Of a DNA stretch of 64,000 nt, positions 47,463-56,218 are shown in pieces (the first letter of the stretch is position 1; each line of letters begins with the position of its first letter). The position numbers and the translations under genes were made by a program. The stretch comes from Marinobacter halodurans (GTDB lineage Bacteria > Pseudomonadota > Gammaproteobacteria > Pseudomonadales > Oleiphilaceae): NCBI RefSeq assembly GCF_004327985.1, contig NZ_SJDL01000014.1:1-64000 (forward strand). The letters run 5' to 3'. The notes beneath the pieces are model-generated. The model saw only the letters and a program-made list of their open reading frames with translations. It was not told where the DNA came from and did not search any database.

Positions 47463-48703
47463 CTCACTATCCCCTGCCTTTTTGGAGCCGCTAAATATAT
47501 GGACATCACCAAGCTGAAGAAAATATAAACAGTGCCAGGATGTCTATATGGCACATCAGTCAAACCTGCAGCCAGATATAGAGCAATTAACAAGCTTCCT
47601 CCCCACCGCAAAGCTGGAGAGGAAGATGCGGAAACCATAGCTATCGCCCGATACAACATAAAAACAAAAATAGCAAGCCCTAAAGCACCTTTCTTAACCG
47701 CCATATCAATGAACTGGTTGTGATAATGAGGAGGATTAAAATCCATTAAAGCCTTACTGACATCACCGCTACGATACATTGCCCTCAGTGCCTCGGAGTG
47801 CGTCTGCCCCCAGCCAAAAACTGGTCTTTGACGCCATATATCAAATGCAGCACCCCACATCTGCAACCTCAAACCTATCGACCCTGTTTGATTACCCGCC
47901 TCAATGGCCGCCACCTCATTAGAAGTAGCTTCTATACGACCCTTGGATATAAAATAAACCCCACTCATCACCAACAAGAAAAATATACAAAGAACTGAGA
48001 TCGCAAACTTAAACGACCTCTCCCTAATTAGCCAATACACAAGTACGCAAGGAACAAAAACAACCAGAGGCAACGCAATGCCTCGAGTTTGAGTCATCAG
48101 TATCGCTAAAAAAATAGCAACCGAGAGAAGAAAAAGGGCGTTTTTTTTCCACAAACACCTCTCGTGAATTGCAATTAAAAAAATCATCGAAAAAACCGCA
48201 GCCAAAGCTGTCGCGTATGGTATGGGGTTGATAAAACCACCTATCCTTCCACCGTGAGCCAAATACAACCCATAAGTTAGAACGACCAAGCCAGACCCCG
48301 ATATAATGAGAAGTAACTTGAGCCAAAAAATTCTTATTTTTAAAAAACTCAAAAATGAAAGATAAACGGCCATCGTAAGAAGAGCTCTTAGCTCAGTCCA
48401 GCTGTCCCCTTTTATAAAATAAACACTTATTTGATACAATGTCAGCAGCCAAACCGAAACCAAAAACTTCTTTCGAACTCCATCCAGTTTCAACTCGAGA
48501 TATCTACGACTATAAAAGCAAAAAACAAGAAGAGATATTATGACCATTCCAGGAACATACTTGTCGCCCTCTGGAATCCACCACATAAGCGTAAAGGAAT
48601 AGACAAGAGGAACCAGTGGAAGAAGCTGTGGAAGCCAAGAGTTTATAGAGCTATCAGAATTGCTCAAAGAATACCCCAAAATTTCAAAATAAGTGCTTTG
48701 CAC
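47459..48703 (-). CDS. O-antigen ligase/polymerase family membrane protein (Wzy_C)
   Basis: Inner-membrane protein of 414 residues with about ten hydrophobic segments. The large periplasmic loop contains the Wzy_C-type region SIGLRLQMWGAAFDIWRQRP, FGWGQTHSE and HYHNQFIDMAVKKGALG. WaaL ligates O-antigen to lipid A-core; Wzy polymerises it. The two cannot be separated here, but the absence of O-unit synthesis genes nearby and the LPS-core context favour a ligase. The start is uncertain: GTG at 48703 has no clear Shine-Dalgarno. It is strongly AT-rich. Confidence 0.85.
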   Translation of the reverse strand: MQSTYFEILGYSLSNSDSSINSWLPQLLPLVPLVYSFTLMWWIPEGDKYVPGMVIISLLVFCFYSRRYLELKLDGVRKKFLVSVWLLTLYQISVYFIKGDSWTELRALLTMAVYLSFLSFLKIRIFWLKLLLIISGSGLVVLTYGLYLAHGGRIGGFINPIPYATALAAVFSMIFLIAIHERCLWKKNALFLLSVAIFLAILMTQTRGIALPLVVFVPCVLVYWLIRERSFKFAISVLCIFFLLVMSGVYFISKGRIEATSNEVAAIEAGNQTGSIGLRLQMWGAAFDIWRQRPVFGWGQTHSEALRAMYRSGDVSKALMDFNPPHYHNQFIDMAVKKGALGLAIFVFMLYRAIAMVSASSSPALRWGGSLLIALYLAAGLTDVPYRHPGTVYIFFSLVMSIYLAAPKRQGIVR

Positions 48704-48810
48704 CCAGCCAGCTACTGCTGAGACTTGAACCCTGCCTAGCCAGACAGAAACGTCGTTTTTAATCGACTCACAGTGACAACTTTCTGGCCAGACGAAACTC
48801 TAGATCAGCC

Positions 48811-48848
48811 GGAAAAAGAAAAAGCCACCTTTATTCGCAAAGATGGCT
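48811..48848 (-). terminator. Terminator after the DUF6165 gene
   Basis: On the minus strand AGCCATCTTT, loop GCGAAT, AAAGGTGGCT pair over ten positions with one G-U, followed by a TTTTCTTTTTCC tract. It separates the ilvE/DUF6165 unit from the O-antigen ligase gene. The flanking gap 48704-48948 is AT-rich with no gene. Confidence 0.85.
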
Positions 48849-48948
48849 GAAAATATCGATATTTAATATCAATAGATAATCGGCGCTCTAACCTCCCGAA
48901 AAGCGTCAACATCTTCACTATCAGTCGCTCTTATCTATTTGGCACACA

Positions 48949-49353
48949 TCAAACTTTAGATGCGTAATCCTTATAGGACTTCTCTTCCACGAAACGGGAC
49001 CCCAGGGCCAGGTTCACCTCTTTCTTGATCGCAGCACGCTTGTCATTGGTGACATAGACCGCACGAGCCAGCTCGATGAACCGCGGCCCGAAGTCCTGCG
49101 CCGCTTCCTGATCGCGGATGTCGTCCTCGATTTCCCACAGGGCTTCATTCACCGCCTTGAGCTGTTGGCGCAGTTCGCCGATGGCGGACTGATCCGGAAC
49201 GGCGTCGTTCCAGGTCCGGCTCAGCTCATCGAGTTCCAGGCGCACATTGCGCACCTTCTCGGCGTCTTCGATACGCTCGGACTTGATTTCGAGGATCGTG
49301 ATCTTGTCGAGTACCTCGCCAAAGGAGACGGGTACGGTGATGACGTCGGCCAT
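48949..49353 (-). CDS. DUF6165 family protein
   Basis: Small cytoplasmic protein of 134 residues, predicted mostly helical, with a charged stretch (about 20-105) that could be a coiled coil. The family core includes VPVSFGEVLDKITILEIKSE near the start and FIELARAVYVTNDKRAAIKKEVN. Function unknown. It lies 65 bp after ilvE and before the terminator at 48811, probably in one message with ilvE. Homologues turn up next to LPS genes, which is also the case here. Confidence 0.78.
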   Translation of the reverse strand: MADVITVPVSFGEVLDKITILEIKSERIEDAEKVRNVRLELDELSRTWNDAVPDQSAIGELRQQLKAVNEALWEIEDDIRDQEAAQDFGPRFIELARAVYVTNDKRAAIKKEVNLALGSRFVEEKSYKDYASKV

Positions 49354-49418
49354 AGTATTGTTCCGGAGACTCGTTGGTTAACGTTTCGAAGGTGGCCGGC
49401 ATCACCGGCCACGGCGAT

Positions 49419-50345
49419 TCAGTCGTTGGTGTGCGTCAGCCAGCTGGCGTTCTCGGGACGCTTGCCCTTGACCGCATCGAAGTACATCGTCTGAAGCTTC
49501 TCGGTCAGCGGTCCGCGCTTGCCGGCACCGATCACACGGCCGTCCAGCTCTCGGATCGGCAGGACTTCCGCAGCGGTTCCGGTGAAGAAAGCCTCATCGG
49601 CGATATAGACCTCATCCCGGGTGATCCGGCGCTCCCGTACCGGGACATTCAGTTCCTTGCAGAAATCCAGGATCGTCTGGCGGGTAATGCCTTCCAGGCA
49701 GGAGGTCAGTTCCGGCGTATGCAGGACGCCATCACGCAGGATAAAGATGTTCTCGCCGGAACCCTCCGCGACGTAGCCTTCATTGTCCAGCAGCAGCGCT
49801 TCCTCACAGCCGCAGGCGACGGCTTCATTCAGCGCCAGCATGGAGTTGATGTAGTTGCCGTTCGCCTTGGCCTTGCACATTGTGATATTCACATGGTGGC
49901 GGGTATAGGACGACGTGCGCACCTTGATCCCCAGTTCGCGGGCTTCCGGCGCCATGTAGGACGGCCAGTGCCAGGCGGCAACCATCAGGTGTACCTTGAG
50001 GTTGTCGGCACGCAGGCCCATACCCTCGGATCCCAGGAACACCATGGGGCGGATATAGGCCTCGTCCAGGTTGTTCTCACGCACGGCGCGGCGCTGGGCC
50101 TCGTTCACCTGCTCCTTGGTGAACGGCATCTTCATGTTGAGGATGTGGGCAGAGCGGAACAGGCGGTCGGTGTGATCCTGCAGACGGAATATCGCAGGAC
50201 CTTTCTCGGTGTTATAGGCTCTTACACCTTCGAAGCAGCCCAGGCCGTAATGCAGGGTATGAGTGAGGACGTGCACCTTGGTTTCGCGCCAGGGCACCAT
50301 TTCTCCATCCAGCCAGATGAGGCCGTCACGATCCGCCATCGACAT
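49419..50345 (-). CDS. ilvE: Branched-chain amino acid aminotransferase
   Basis: Class IV PLP-dependent aminotransferase that makes leucine, isoleucine and valine. The 308 residues start with MADRDGLIWLDGEMVPW, contain VLTHTLHYGLGCFEGVRAY, the PLP lysine in CKAKANGNYINSML, and the EGSGENIF and FFTGTAAEVLPI blocks. Three ATGs lie close together (50348, 50345, 50339) with AGGAG upstream; 50345 has the best spacing (7 nt). It precedes the DUF6165 gene and follows glnE. Confidence 0.97.
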   Translation of the reverse strand: MSMADRDGLIWLDGEMVPWRETKVHVLTHTLHYGLGCFEGVRAYNTEKGPAIFRLQDHTDRLFRSAHILNMKMPFTKEQVNEAQRRAVRENNLDEAYIRPMVFLGSEGMGLRADNLKVHLMVAAWHWPSYMAPEARELGIKVRTSSYTRHHVNITMCKAKANGNYINSMLALNEAVACGCEEALLLDNEGYVAEGSGENIFILRDGVLHTPELTSCLEGITRQTILDFCKELNVPVRERRITRDEVYIADEAFFTGTAAEVLPIRELDGRVIGAGKRGPLTEKLQTMYFDAVKGKRPENASWLTHTND

Positions 50346-50439
50346 CATATTGCTCCTGAAAAAAGCTGTGGAAAGCCCGCCAGCGGGCCCGGAAAAGCCG
50401 CCATTCTAGCAGGAAACACCAGACCGGCGCAGTAGGGGC

Positions 50440-53364
50440 TTACCCCTCCCGCTCTGCCCGGATTTCCATCACCCGGTTCCAGACCGACCAGATGTAGGCT
50501 CTCTCTTCAGGGAAGGCATCCGCCTCAACCCGGCTGTTCAGGTTCTGCAGGGCACGGCGGTGAATCGTGGAGCGCAAGGCGATATAGGCCTCGCGCAGTT
50601 TTTCCGCATCGTGCTGCGGCAGCACGCCCGCCTGTCCCAGCGCCTCCATCTGTCGGATGTTGTCCGACCACTGGGTCAACTCCGGATGCTCGCTGGAGTA
50701 CGCCAGCATCAGGTACTGGACCATGAATTCCATATCCACGATGCCACCCTGGTCGTGCTTGACATGGAACGCTTCCGGTATTTCGCCTTCCTTGACGGGC
50801 GTCCCCAGGCTCGCCCGCATTTTCTCCCGCATACTGATGACGTCCTGACGCAGGGCGTTGCGGTCGCGGAACTGGCACAGGATGTCGTGCCGGAGTTTCT
50901 CGAAAGCTTCCAGCGCCTCGCGACTGCCGGCCACGCCCCGGGCCCGGGCCAGGGCCTGGTGCTCCCAGGTCCAGGCATCCTCGCGCTGGTATTTTTCAAA
51001 CGCTGAAAGGCTGCTCACCAGCAACCCCGAATTGCCGGAGGGGCGCAGTCGCATGTCCACTTCGTACAGCTGACCGGATGGCGTCTGCGTGCTGAGGATG
51101 TGGACGATGCGCTGGCCCAGGCGGGTGTAGAACACCGCGTTGTCGATGGGCTTGTCGCCGTTGGTCGATCCATTCGGATCCGCGGTGTGGATGAACACCA
51201 GATCCAGGTCGGAGGTATAGCCCAGCTCGATGCCACCCAGCTTGCCGTAGCCGACAATGGCAAAGTCACTGTCGCAGGCGGAACCGTCACCATGATGGGG
51301 ATAGCCATGGCGGCTCACCAGGTTGGAGAAGGCCACTTCCACCACATGATCCAGCACCACCTCGGCGATCCAGGTGAGGTAATCGCTGACTTTCATTAGG
51401 GGCAGCGTCCCGCGCAGCTCCGACGCCGCCACCCGCAAGACGTGTGCCTTCTTGAAATGGCGCAGGACCTCCATCTGCTCTTCCAGATCCTCCATCGGGA
51501 TGCGCAGCAGTTGCTGGCGCAGATCGTCCTGCAACGCTTCCCGGGACGGCGGGTGGTACAGGCTTTCCCGGTTGAGCAGCTCATCGAGCAGCAGTGGCGT
51601 CTCCGCCAGTTGCCGGGCAATCCAGGGGCTCTCGCTGCACAGGCGCACCAGTTCATGCAATGCGCCCGGATTTTCCAGCAGCAGGACCAGGTAGGCCGTG
51701 CGGCGCAGGACGGCTTCGACCAACTGGAGGACCCGGGACAGGGTCTCGGAGGGCTGGTCGACCTGGCTCAGCGCTTCCAGCAACACCGGGACAAAGCGAT
51801 TCAGGCGGCGCCGCCCCTCGGTCTGCATCATCTGTGTGGTCCGGCTACTGCGCAGGGTCACAAGCTGCTCGAGGCTCTGTTCCGGCGCTTCGAATCCAGC
51901 CTGTGCCAGTCGTTTTACCGCCGCTTCGGGTTCCAGCTCCGCCAGCCAGATTTCCTGCCAGCGGGCGCTGGCCTCTCCTTCCTCCGTCTCCTCTTCGTCA
52001 GAGGCGATGATATCAGCGAAGTGCCGCGCCACCCGGTTGCGATGGGTATCGAGTTCGGCCAGGCAATCGCGCCAACTCTCGAATCCCATGACCATGGCCA
52101 CCCGAGCCTGCGCGGCGGGCGTCGCCGGCAACTCCTGGGTCTGCTGGTCCGCAATGCCCTGCAAGGCATGTTCGAGGTTGCGCAGGAAGAAGTAGGCATC
52201 GGCCAGTTCGTCGGCCACCGTCTGGGGCAGTAATTCGAGATTGACCAGTTCCGGCAGGATCAACAGCAGCTCCCGCTGCTGGAGTTCGCGATCGCGCCCA
52301 CCCCGGATCAACTGGAAAGCCTGGACCACGAATTCAATCTCTCGGATGCCGCCATCACCCAGCTTGATGTTGTTTTCCATGCCCTTGCGACGCACTTCGC
52401 GACTGATCATGGATTTCATGCTGCGAAGCGATTCAAAAGCACTGAAATCAATATACTTGCGATAGACAAACGGGCGCAGCGTGGCCATCAGCACCTCACC
52501 CGCTTTCTTGTCGCCGGCAACGACCCGGGCCTTGACCATGGCATAGCGCTCCCAGTCACGCCCCTGATCCTGGTAGTAGGACTCCAGCGCGCCGAAACTG
52601 AGCGCCAATGCGCCACTCTGTCCATAGGGGCGCAGTCGCATATCAACCCGGAAGACAAACCCGTCGGCGGTCAGTTGGTCCAGCGCCTGGATCAAGCGCT
52701 GCCCCAGCCGGATAAAGAACTGCTGGTTGTCCATGGCCCGCGCCCCGCCCCGGGTTTCACCATTGGACGGGAAGCCGAAGATCAGGTCGATGTCGGAAGA
52801 CACGTTCAGTTCGTGGCCGCCCAACTTGCCCATGCCCATCACCACCAGGCGCTGTGGTGCTTCCTGACCGGTAACCGGATCGATGCCCCAGGGTGTGCCC
52901 GACTGCACACAGGCGTCCTGGTAGAGCCAGTCCAGGGCGCCATCGATGGCGACATCAGCCATGGCACTGGCAGCGCCCATGGTTTCATCCAGATCCGCCA
53001 GACGTACGAAATCACGGAAGATAATCCGGAACATCGCCTCACGGCGAAACAGCCGTAGCGCGCGGTGCAGCGATGCTTCGTCGGTGACTTCCTGCAGGTA
53101 GGCCTGCCAGCGGGCGGCGAGAACGGCTTGATCCAGCGGCTGTGACAGCGGCTGGCTCTTCAGGCAGTCATACAGCCAACCGTGATGACGCTCGAGAACC
53201 TCTCGCAGAAAGAAGCTGCCAACCAACGCACGCTGCCAATGGACTCGAGTGACGATCCTGTCCTGCGGCAGCGGCGGCAGTCCATCGAGCAGTCTCGTCA
53301 CGCCATCGGCGTCTTCACGAAGCAGGTCCGGAATCGCGGGGCCGGAATGCGGGGCAACTGTCAT
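50440..53364 (-). CDS. glnE: Bifunctional glutamine synthetase adenylyltransferase/deadenylase
   Basis: Adds and removes AMP on GlnA in response to PII state and glutamine. The 974 residues contain two nucleotidyltransferase domains. The N-terminal deadenylase has GMGKLGGHELNVSSDIDL (about 177-194) and the C-terminal adenylylase has GYGKLGGIELGYTSDLDLVF (about 710-730), each followed by an all-helical regulatory part. The target tyrosine is present in GlnA encoded at 60284. It lies 91 bp before ilvE on the same strand. The 5' region to the CYTH gene (53365-53620) shows no gene. Confidence 0.97.
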   Translation of the reverse strand: MTVAPHSGPAIPDLLREDADGVTRLLDGLPPLPQDRIVTRVHWQRALVGSFFLREVLERHHGWLYDCLKSQPLSQPLDQAVLAARWQAYLQEVTDEASLHRALRLFRREAMFRIIFRDFVRLADLDETMGAASAMADVAIDGALDWLYQDACVQSGTPWGIDPVTGQEAPQRLVVMGMGKLGGHELNVSSDIDLIFGFPSNGETRGGARAMDNQQFFIRLGQRLIQALDQLTADGFVFRVDMRLRPYGQSGALALSFGALESYYQDQGRDWERYAMVKARVVAGDKKAGEVLMATLRPFVYRKYIDFSAFESLRSMKSMISREVRRKGMENNIKLGDGGIREIEFVVQAFQLIRGGRDRELQQRELLLILPELVNLELLPQTVADELADAYFFLRNLEHALQGIADQQTQELPATPAAQARVAMVMGFESWRDCLAELDTHRNRVARHFADIIASDEEETEEGEASARWQEIWLAELEPEAAVKRLAQAGFEAPEQSLEQLVTLRSSRTTQMMQTEGRRRLNRFVPVLLEALSQVDQPSETLSRVLQLVEAVLRRTAYLVLLLENPGALHELVRLCSESPWIARQLAETPLLLDELLNRESLYHPPSREALQDDLRQQLLRIPMEDLEEQMEVLRHFKKAHVLRVAASELRGTLPLMKVSDYLTWIAEVVLDHVVEVAFSNLVSRHGYPHHGDGSACDSDFAIVGYGKLGGIELGYTSDLDLVFIHTADPNGSTNGDKPIDNAVFYTRLGQRIVHILSTQTPSGQLYEVDMRLRPSGNSGLLVSSLSAFEKYQREDAWTWEHQALARARGVAGSREALEAFEKLRHDILCQFRDRNALRQDVISMREKMRASLGTPVKEGEIPEAFHVKHDQGGIVDMEFMVQYLMLAYSSEHPELTQWSDNIRQMEALGQAGVLPQHDAEKLREAYIALRSTIHRRALQNLNSRVEADAFPEERAYIWSVWNRVMEIRAEREG

Positions 53365-53620
53365 AACGTCAAAACCACCTTATCGCTCAGCAACTTCCTG
53401 GGGCGCCCGCCAGGTCATCCGTCTGGACTGGAACACGGCAACTACCCGGCCCCTGGCCCGGGACATCACCGATGCTCAACAAAGACAGACGCACCGTCAC
53501 CAGCCGGGCACCATTTTATTACGCATCTTCCCATGTCAGGAGTGATCCGCCAACGCCTCAGGCGGTTGACGCTGATCCCGGCCGGCCTCGTCGCATCCCC
53601 TGTGGACGACGCCTGCTACA

Positions 53621-54469
53621 TTATCGTGCCGGCCGTTGCAGCAATCCCAACTGGAGTCTCAGCAGCCGAGTATCGAACAGCCAGTCCGTCGCCCTATCAT
53701 CCTGGGCTAACGCCCAGCGCCATTCTTCCTCGAGCCCCATACGCGTAGCGACCTGGTGCAACGCATCGAGCGCCTCCCGGCACACCTGCCCGGCCTCGCC
53801 GGTCAGCCAGTGGATCCCGAGAGCCTGCAGCCAGGCTGTCACAGGCTCATCGCTATCAACACGACTCGCGGGCTCGCCAAGCCCCGCCAGGTAGTAACCC
53901 TGCTCCGCCTTGCTGACCAGGTTCAGGAAAGCCGGCACCTGTCCCACCAGCTGCGAGGCCAGTTCCAACAGCGCAGTGCTATCGCCGGATTTCAGTTCAA
54001 GCTCCAATTCGGCCAGCGCACGTTGCCGCGAGCCGGCCACGACCGTTCCGCTGTCCAGCGCGCACTCTATGGTCGCCCCCTCCCGAGTCAGCAGACGGGT
54101 TTCGCGATCGAAGTTGGTCTCGAAAATCACTGCCAGCCGGGCCAGGTTGACGTTCTCGGCAATCGGCGTGTCCGCCAGCAATCCCAGGTTCAGATCAGCG
54201 CCGGGTAGCGGCCATTCCCACTCCTGCCGTTTGTGCGCGCCATCGACAAACTCACCCTGTGTCTTGAGCGTCTGGATGTAATGGGCATCCGCCTGACGCA
54301 CCCGCAGGGCTGCGCGCTCGTGATTCAGGGCCTGCTCGGGGGTGTCGAAATACCGGTTCACCAGGCGCTTCCGGGTGGTCTCGCCCGATCCCCAACCCGC
54401 CAGCCAAGCCCTTGCCGCATCTATGCCACCCTTTCCCAGCGTCAACTTGATTTCCAGTTCTTCAGCCAT
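53621..54469 (-). CDS. CYTH-domain inorganic triphosphatase (YgiF type, no CHAD)
   Basis: Protein of 282 residues with the N-terminal CYTH signature ELEIK (E4, E6, K8), a tunnel-fold enzyme that hydrolyses inorganic triphosphate using Mg2+. The beta-strand pattern follows with NRYFDTPEQAL, LRVRQ, TLKTQGE and EWEWPL, and the late FETNFDRETR. YgiF of E. coli carries a C-terminal CHAD domain, but here only about 70 residues follow the CYTH core, so the CHAD is missing or reduced. It lies next to glnE, as ygiF does in E. coli. Confidence 0.85.
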   Translation of the reverse strand: MAEELEIKLTLGKGGIDAARAWLAGWGSGETTRKRLVNRYFDTPEQALNHERAALRVRQADAHYIQTLKTQGEFVDGAHKRQEWEWPLPGADLNLGLLADTPIAENVNLARLAVIFETNFDRETRLLTREGATIECALDSGTVVAGSRQRALAELELELKSGDSTALLELASQLVGQVPAFLNLVSKAEQGYYLAGLGEPASRVDSDEPVTAWLQALGIHWLTGEAGQVCREALDALHQVATRMGLEEEWRWALAQDDRATDWLFDTRLLRLQLGLLQRPAR

Positions 54470-54531
54470 GTTCTATCCGGATCCGTATCGGTGATTCGCG
54501 CTTCAGGATAAGGCGCAAAACGTCCGGGCAC

Positions 54532-54565
54532 AAAAAAACCGGCACCCCAAGGGGCGCCGGTTTTT
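54532..54565. terminator. Bidirectional terminator after the porin gene
   Basis: ACCGGC-A-CCCC-AA-GGGG-C-GCCGGT has one A/C mismatch, flanked by an A-run (54532-54538) and a T-run (54561-54565). It ends the porin message on the minus strand, 30 bp past the stop, and lies ahead of the CYTH gene. Confidence 0.9.
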
Positions 54566-54597
54566 CAGGTACGGCTTCGAGTCAGCTAAGCGCTGAA

Positions 54598-55599
54598 TCA
54601 GAAGTAGTAAGTACCACCGATAGCCAGATCGGTTTGATCGCTGGCATCAGGACCGAAGGTATTGTCCGGATACTGACCCAGGTAACCTTCAACGTAGACG
54701 TACATGTGGTCAGACAGGTTGTGCAGAGCCTGTACAGAGAATACGTCAGAGTCGTCAACATCGCTGTCCGGAGACAGATGCTCCCAGGAAGCTGCGAAGG
54801 TGTTGGCACCCATTGAGTATGAACCCAACAGGCCGTATACGTCAGCTACGTCTTTGCGGGTCTTGACCAGACCAGTGACACGCAGGTTATCCATGCTGTA
54901 GCTGGCACGAGCGCCGTAGGTGTTCTCATTGTTGAAGCTGGCAGAGTTGCTGCTGTATGCGCGACCACCGTCGTTGGAATCCATGGCAACGGCCAGTTCC
55001 AGACCACTCATTTCATACGTCGCAGCCAGCTGGTACGGGTAAGACTTGCCACCGGTATCGCTGTCGCCGTTAACCTGAACCGCACCACCGAGGGTCAGAC
55101 CGCTGAAGGACGGCGTCTTATACTGGATCAGGTTGCCTTCGCCAGTGTCGTAACCACCACCCAGGTTCTGACCGCCGTACTCGTAATAGTTGGCAATTTC
55201 ATCGATAGCGGATTCGAAGGTGGAATCGTCAGAACCAACCCAGATCTGACCAAAGCTGTCGCCTTTCACACCAATGTAGGCTTCGTCAAGCTTGGTGATA
55301 CCGTTGTGGTCTGCACCTGAACCGCCACCAGAATGAGCTTTATCGTCTGCTGCAATACCTTCAAGCTCCATCTTGAAGAAACCTTCAACGCCCGGTGCAA
55401 TCTCGTGGCTGTGCTTGACACCCAGAGTCGTGCCGTTGTCCTGAAGGCCACTGAAGCTGCTGCCAGCGCCGTCAAGGTCAGTGTAAACAGTGTTCAACTG
55501 GATGTTGCCGTATACGGTCGGCAGGTTGGATTCCTGCGCCAGCGCTGCGCCGGAAAAAGTAGCCGCCGCTACAGCTGATGCGATCAGAGTCTTTTTCAT
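54598..55599 (-). CDS. Outer-membrane general porin
   Basis: Trimeric beta-barrel porin of 333 residues. A signal peptide (MKKTLIASAVAAATFSGAALA) precedes the mature QESNLPTVYGNIQLNTVYT, a typical Porin_4 start, and the chain ends in the C-terminal phenylalanine of GGTYYF needed for Bam recognition. Alternating strands and acidic loops fill the middle. The start is ATG at 55599 with AAGGAAG upstream; a longer frame to 55704 runs through the leader. Substrate selectivity is unknown. It has a leader of about 250 nt with two hairpins. Confidence 0.92.
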   Translation of the reverse strand: MKKTLIASAVAAATFSGAALAQESNLPTVYGNIQLNTVYTDLDGAGSSFSGLQDNGTTLGVKHSHEIAPGVEGFFKMELEGIAADDKAHSGGGSGADHNGITKLDEAYIGVKGDSFGQIWVGSDDSTFESAIDEIANYYEYGGQNLGGGYDTGEGNLIQYKTPSFSGLTLGGAVQVNGDSDTGGKSYPYQLAATYEMSGLELAVAMDSNDGGRAYSSNSASFNNENTYGARASYSMDNLRVTGLVKTRKDVADVYGLLGSYSMGANTFAASWEHLSPDSDVDDSDVFSVQALHNLSDHMYVYVEGYLGQYPDNTFGPDASDQTDLAIGGTYYF

Positions 55600-55638
55600 G
55601 TTGCGTCTTCCTTCTTGAGTTAACTCAGGTTTTAGCCG

Positions 55639-55682
55639 CGGGTTTTTACCCGTTTTTAGTATTGGGCCTTTTAGCAGGCCCA
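55639..55682 (-). promoter_or_regulatory. Two hairpins in the porin leader
   Basis: CGGGT-TTTT-ACCCG (55639-55652) and TGGGCC-8 nt-GGCCCA (55663-55682) lie about 40-85 nt before the porin start. Long structured leaders are common on porin mRNAs controlled by small RNAs. No sRNA gene is identified. Confidence 0.5.
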
Positions 55683-55852
55683 TTATGTGAATCAAGCATG
55701 TCATTCGAGTTACGCCCGGAGCGAATCCTGAGCCACAACAGGAACATGCGTGATACGTTTCCTTTCAGGCTCCCTAAATCGTCCCAGCTCCTGCCGAACC
55801 CGATCCGGGTACACCTTCAAGGTCAGTCACTTACAGCTGCTTCTTAAAGCAC

Positions 55853-55882
55853 TGCATAATGACACGGTTTTAATACAGTCAA
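55853..55882 (-). promoter_or_regulatory. Candidate porin promoter
   Basis: On the minus strand TTGACT (55882-55877) and TATGCA (55858-55853) are 18 bp apart. The -35 is a close match, the -10 moderate. The predicted start near 55846 gives a leader of about 250 nt. The rest of the gene-free stretch 55600-56218 is AT-rich upstream of this point. Confidence 0.5.
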
Positions 55883-56093
55883 TCTCATTTTGCAAATTTT
55901 TTTGGCGATTTTTTAAGCGTTCAGATCACGCCAATCTTCAAACCAATCCAACAAGTTTCAGGCCAACCCAGAAAAAACTCCATTTTTCAGTCAGTTATTC
56001 TGCATTACCCTCTGGACTGATCATTAAGCCTGCGCCATGATGGCGCAGCCCCTGACTGACTGCACCTTAATCATTCCTGGCATTAAAGCATCG

Positions 56094-56133
56094 GAAAGTA
56101 GCACAACTATTCGATCAATCAAGTGCTACTTTC
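56094..56133. repeat. Inverted repeat in the porin-dtd gap
   Basis: GAAAGTAGCAC (56094-56104) and GTGCTACTTTC (56123-56133) form an 11-bp perfect stem with an 18-nt AT-rich loop. It lacks a T-run in either direction, and its function is unknown. The gene-free stretch 55600-56218 also holds the porin promoter and leader, and a CTGCGCC/GGCGCAG repeat at about 56030-56048. Confidence 0.6.
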
Positions 56134-56218
56134 GGCCACCCTCGGGCGGCATTGAATCACGGCAATCGTGACGCTTTTATGACACATTTTCCTGCCCATG
56201 GCCCGGGGCACCTTGATC

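Noticed and set aside
53182-53748. Plus-strand frame across the glnE start and the CYTH 3' end
   Set aside because: Antisense to two real genes with an ordinary-looking spacer between them.
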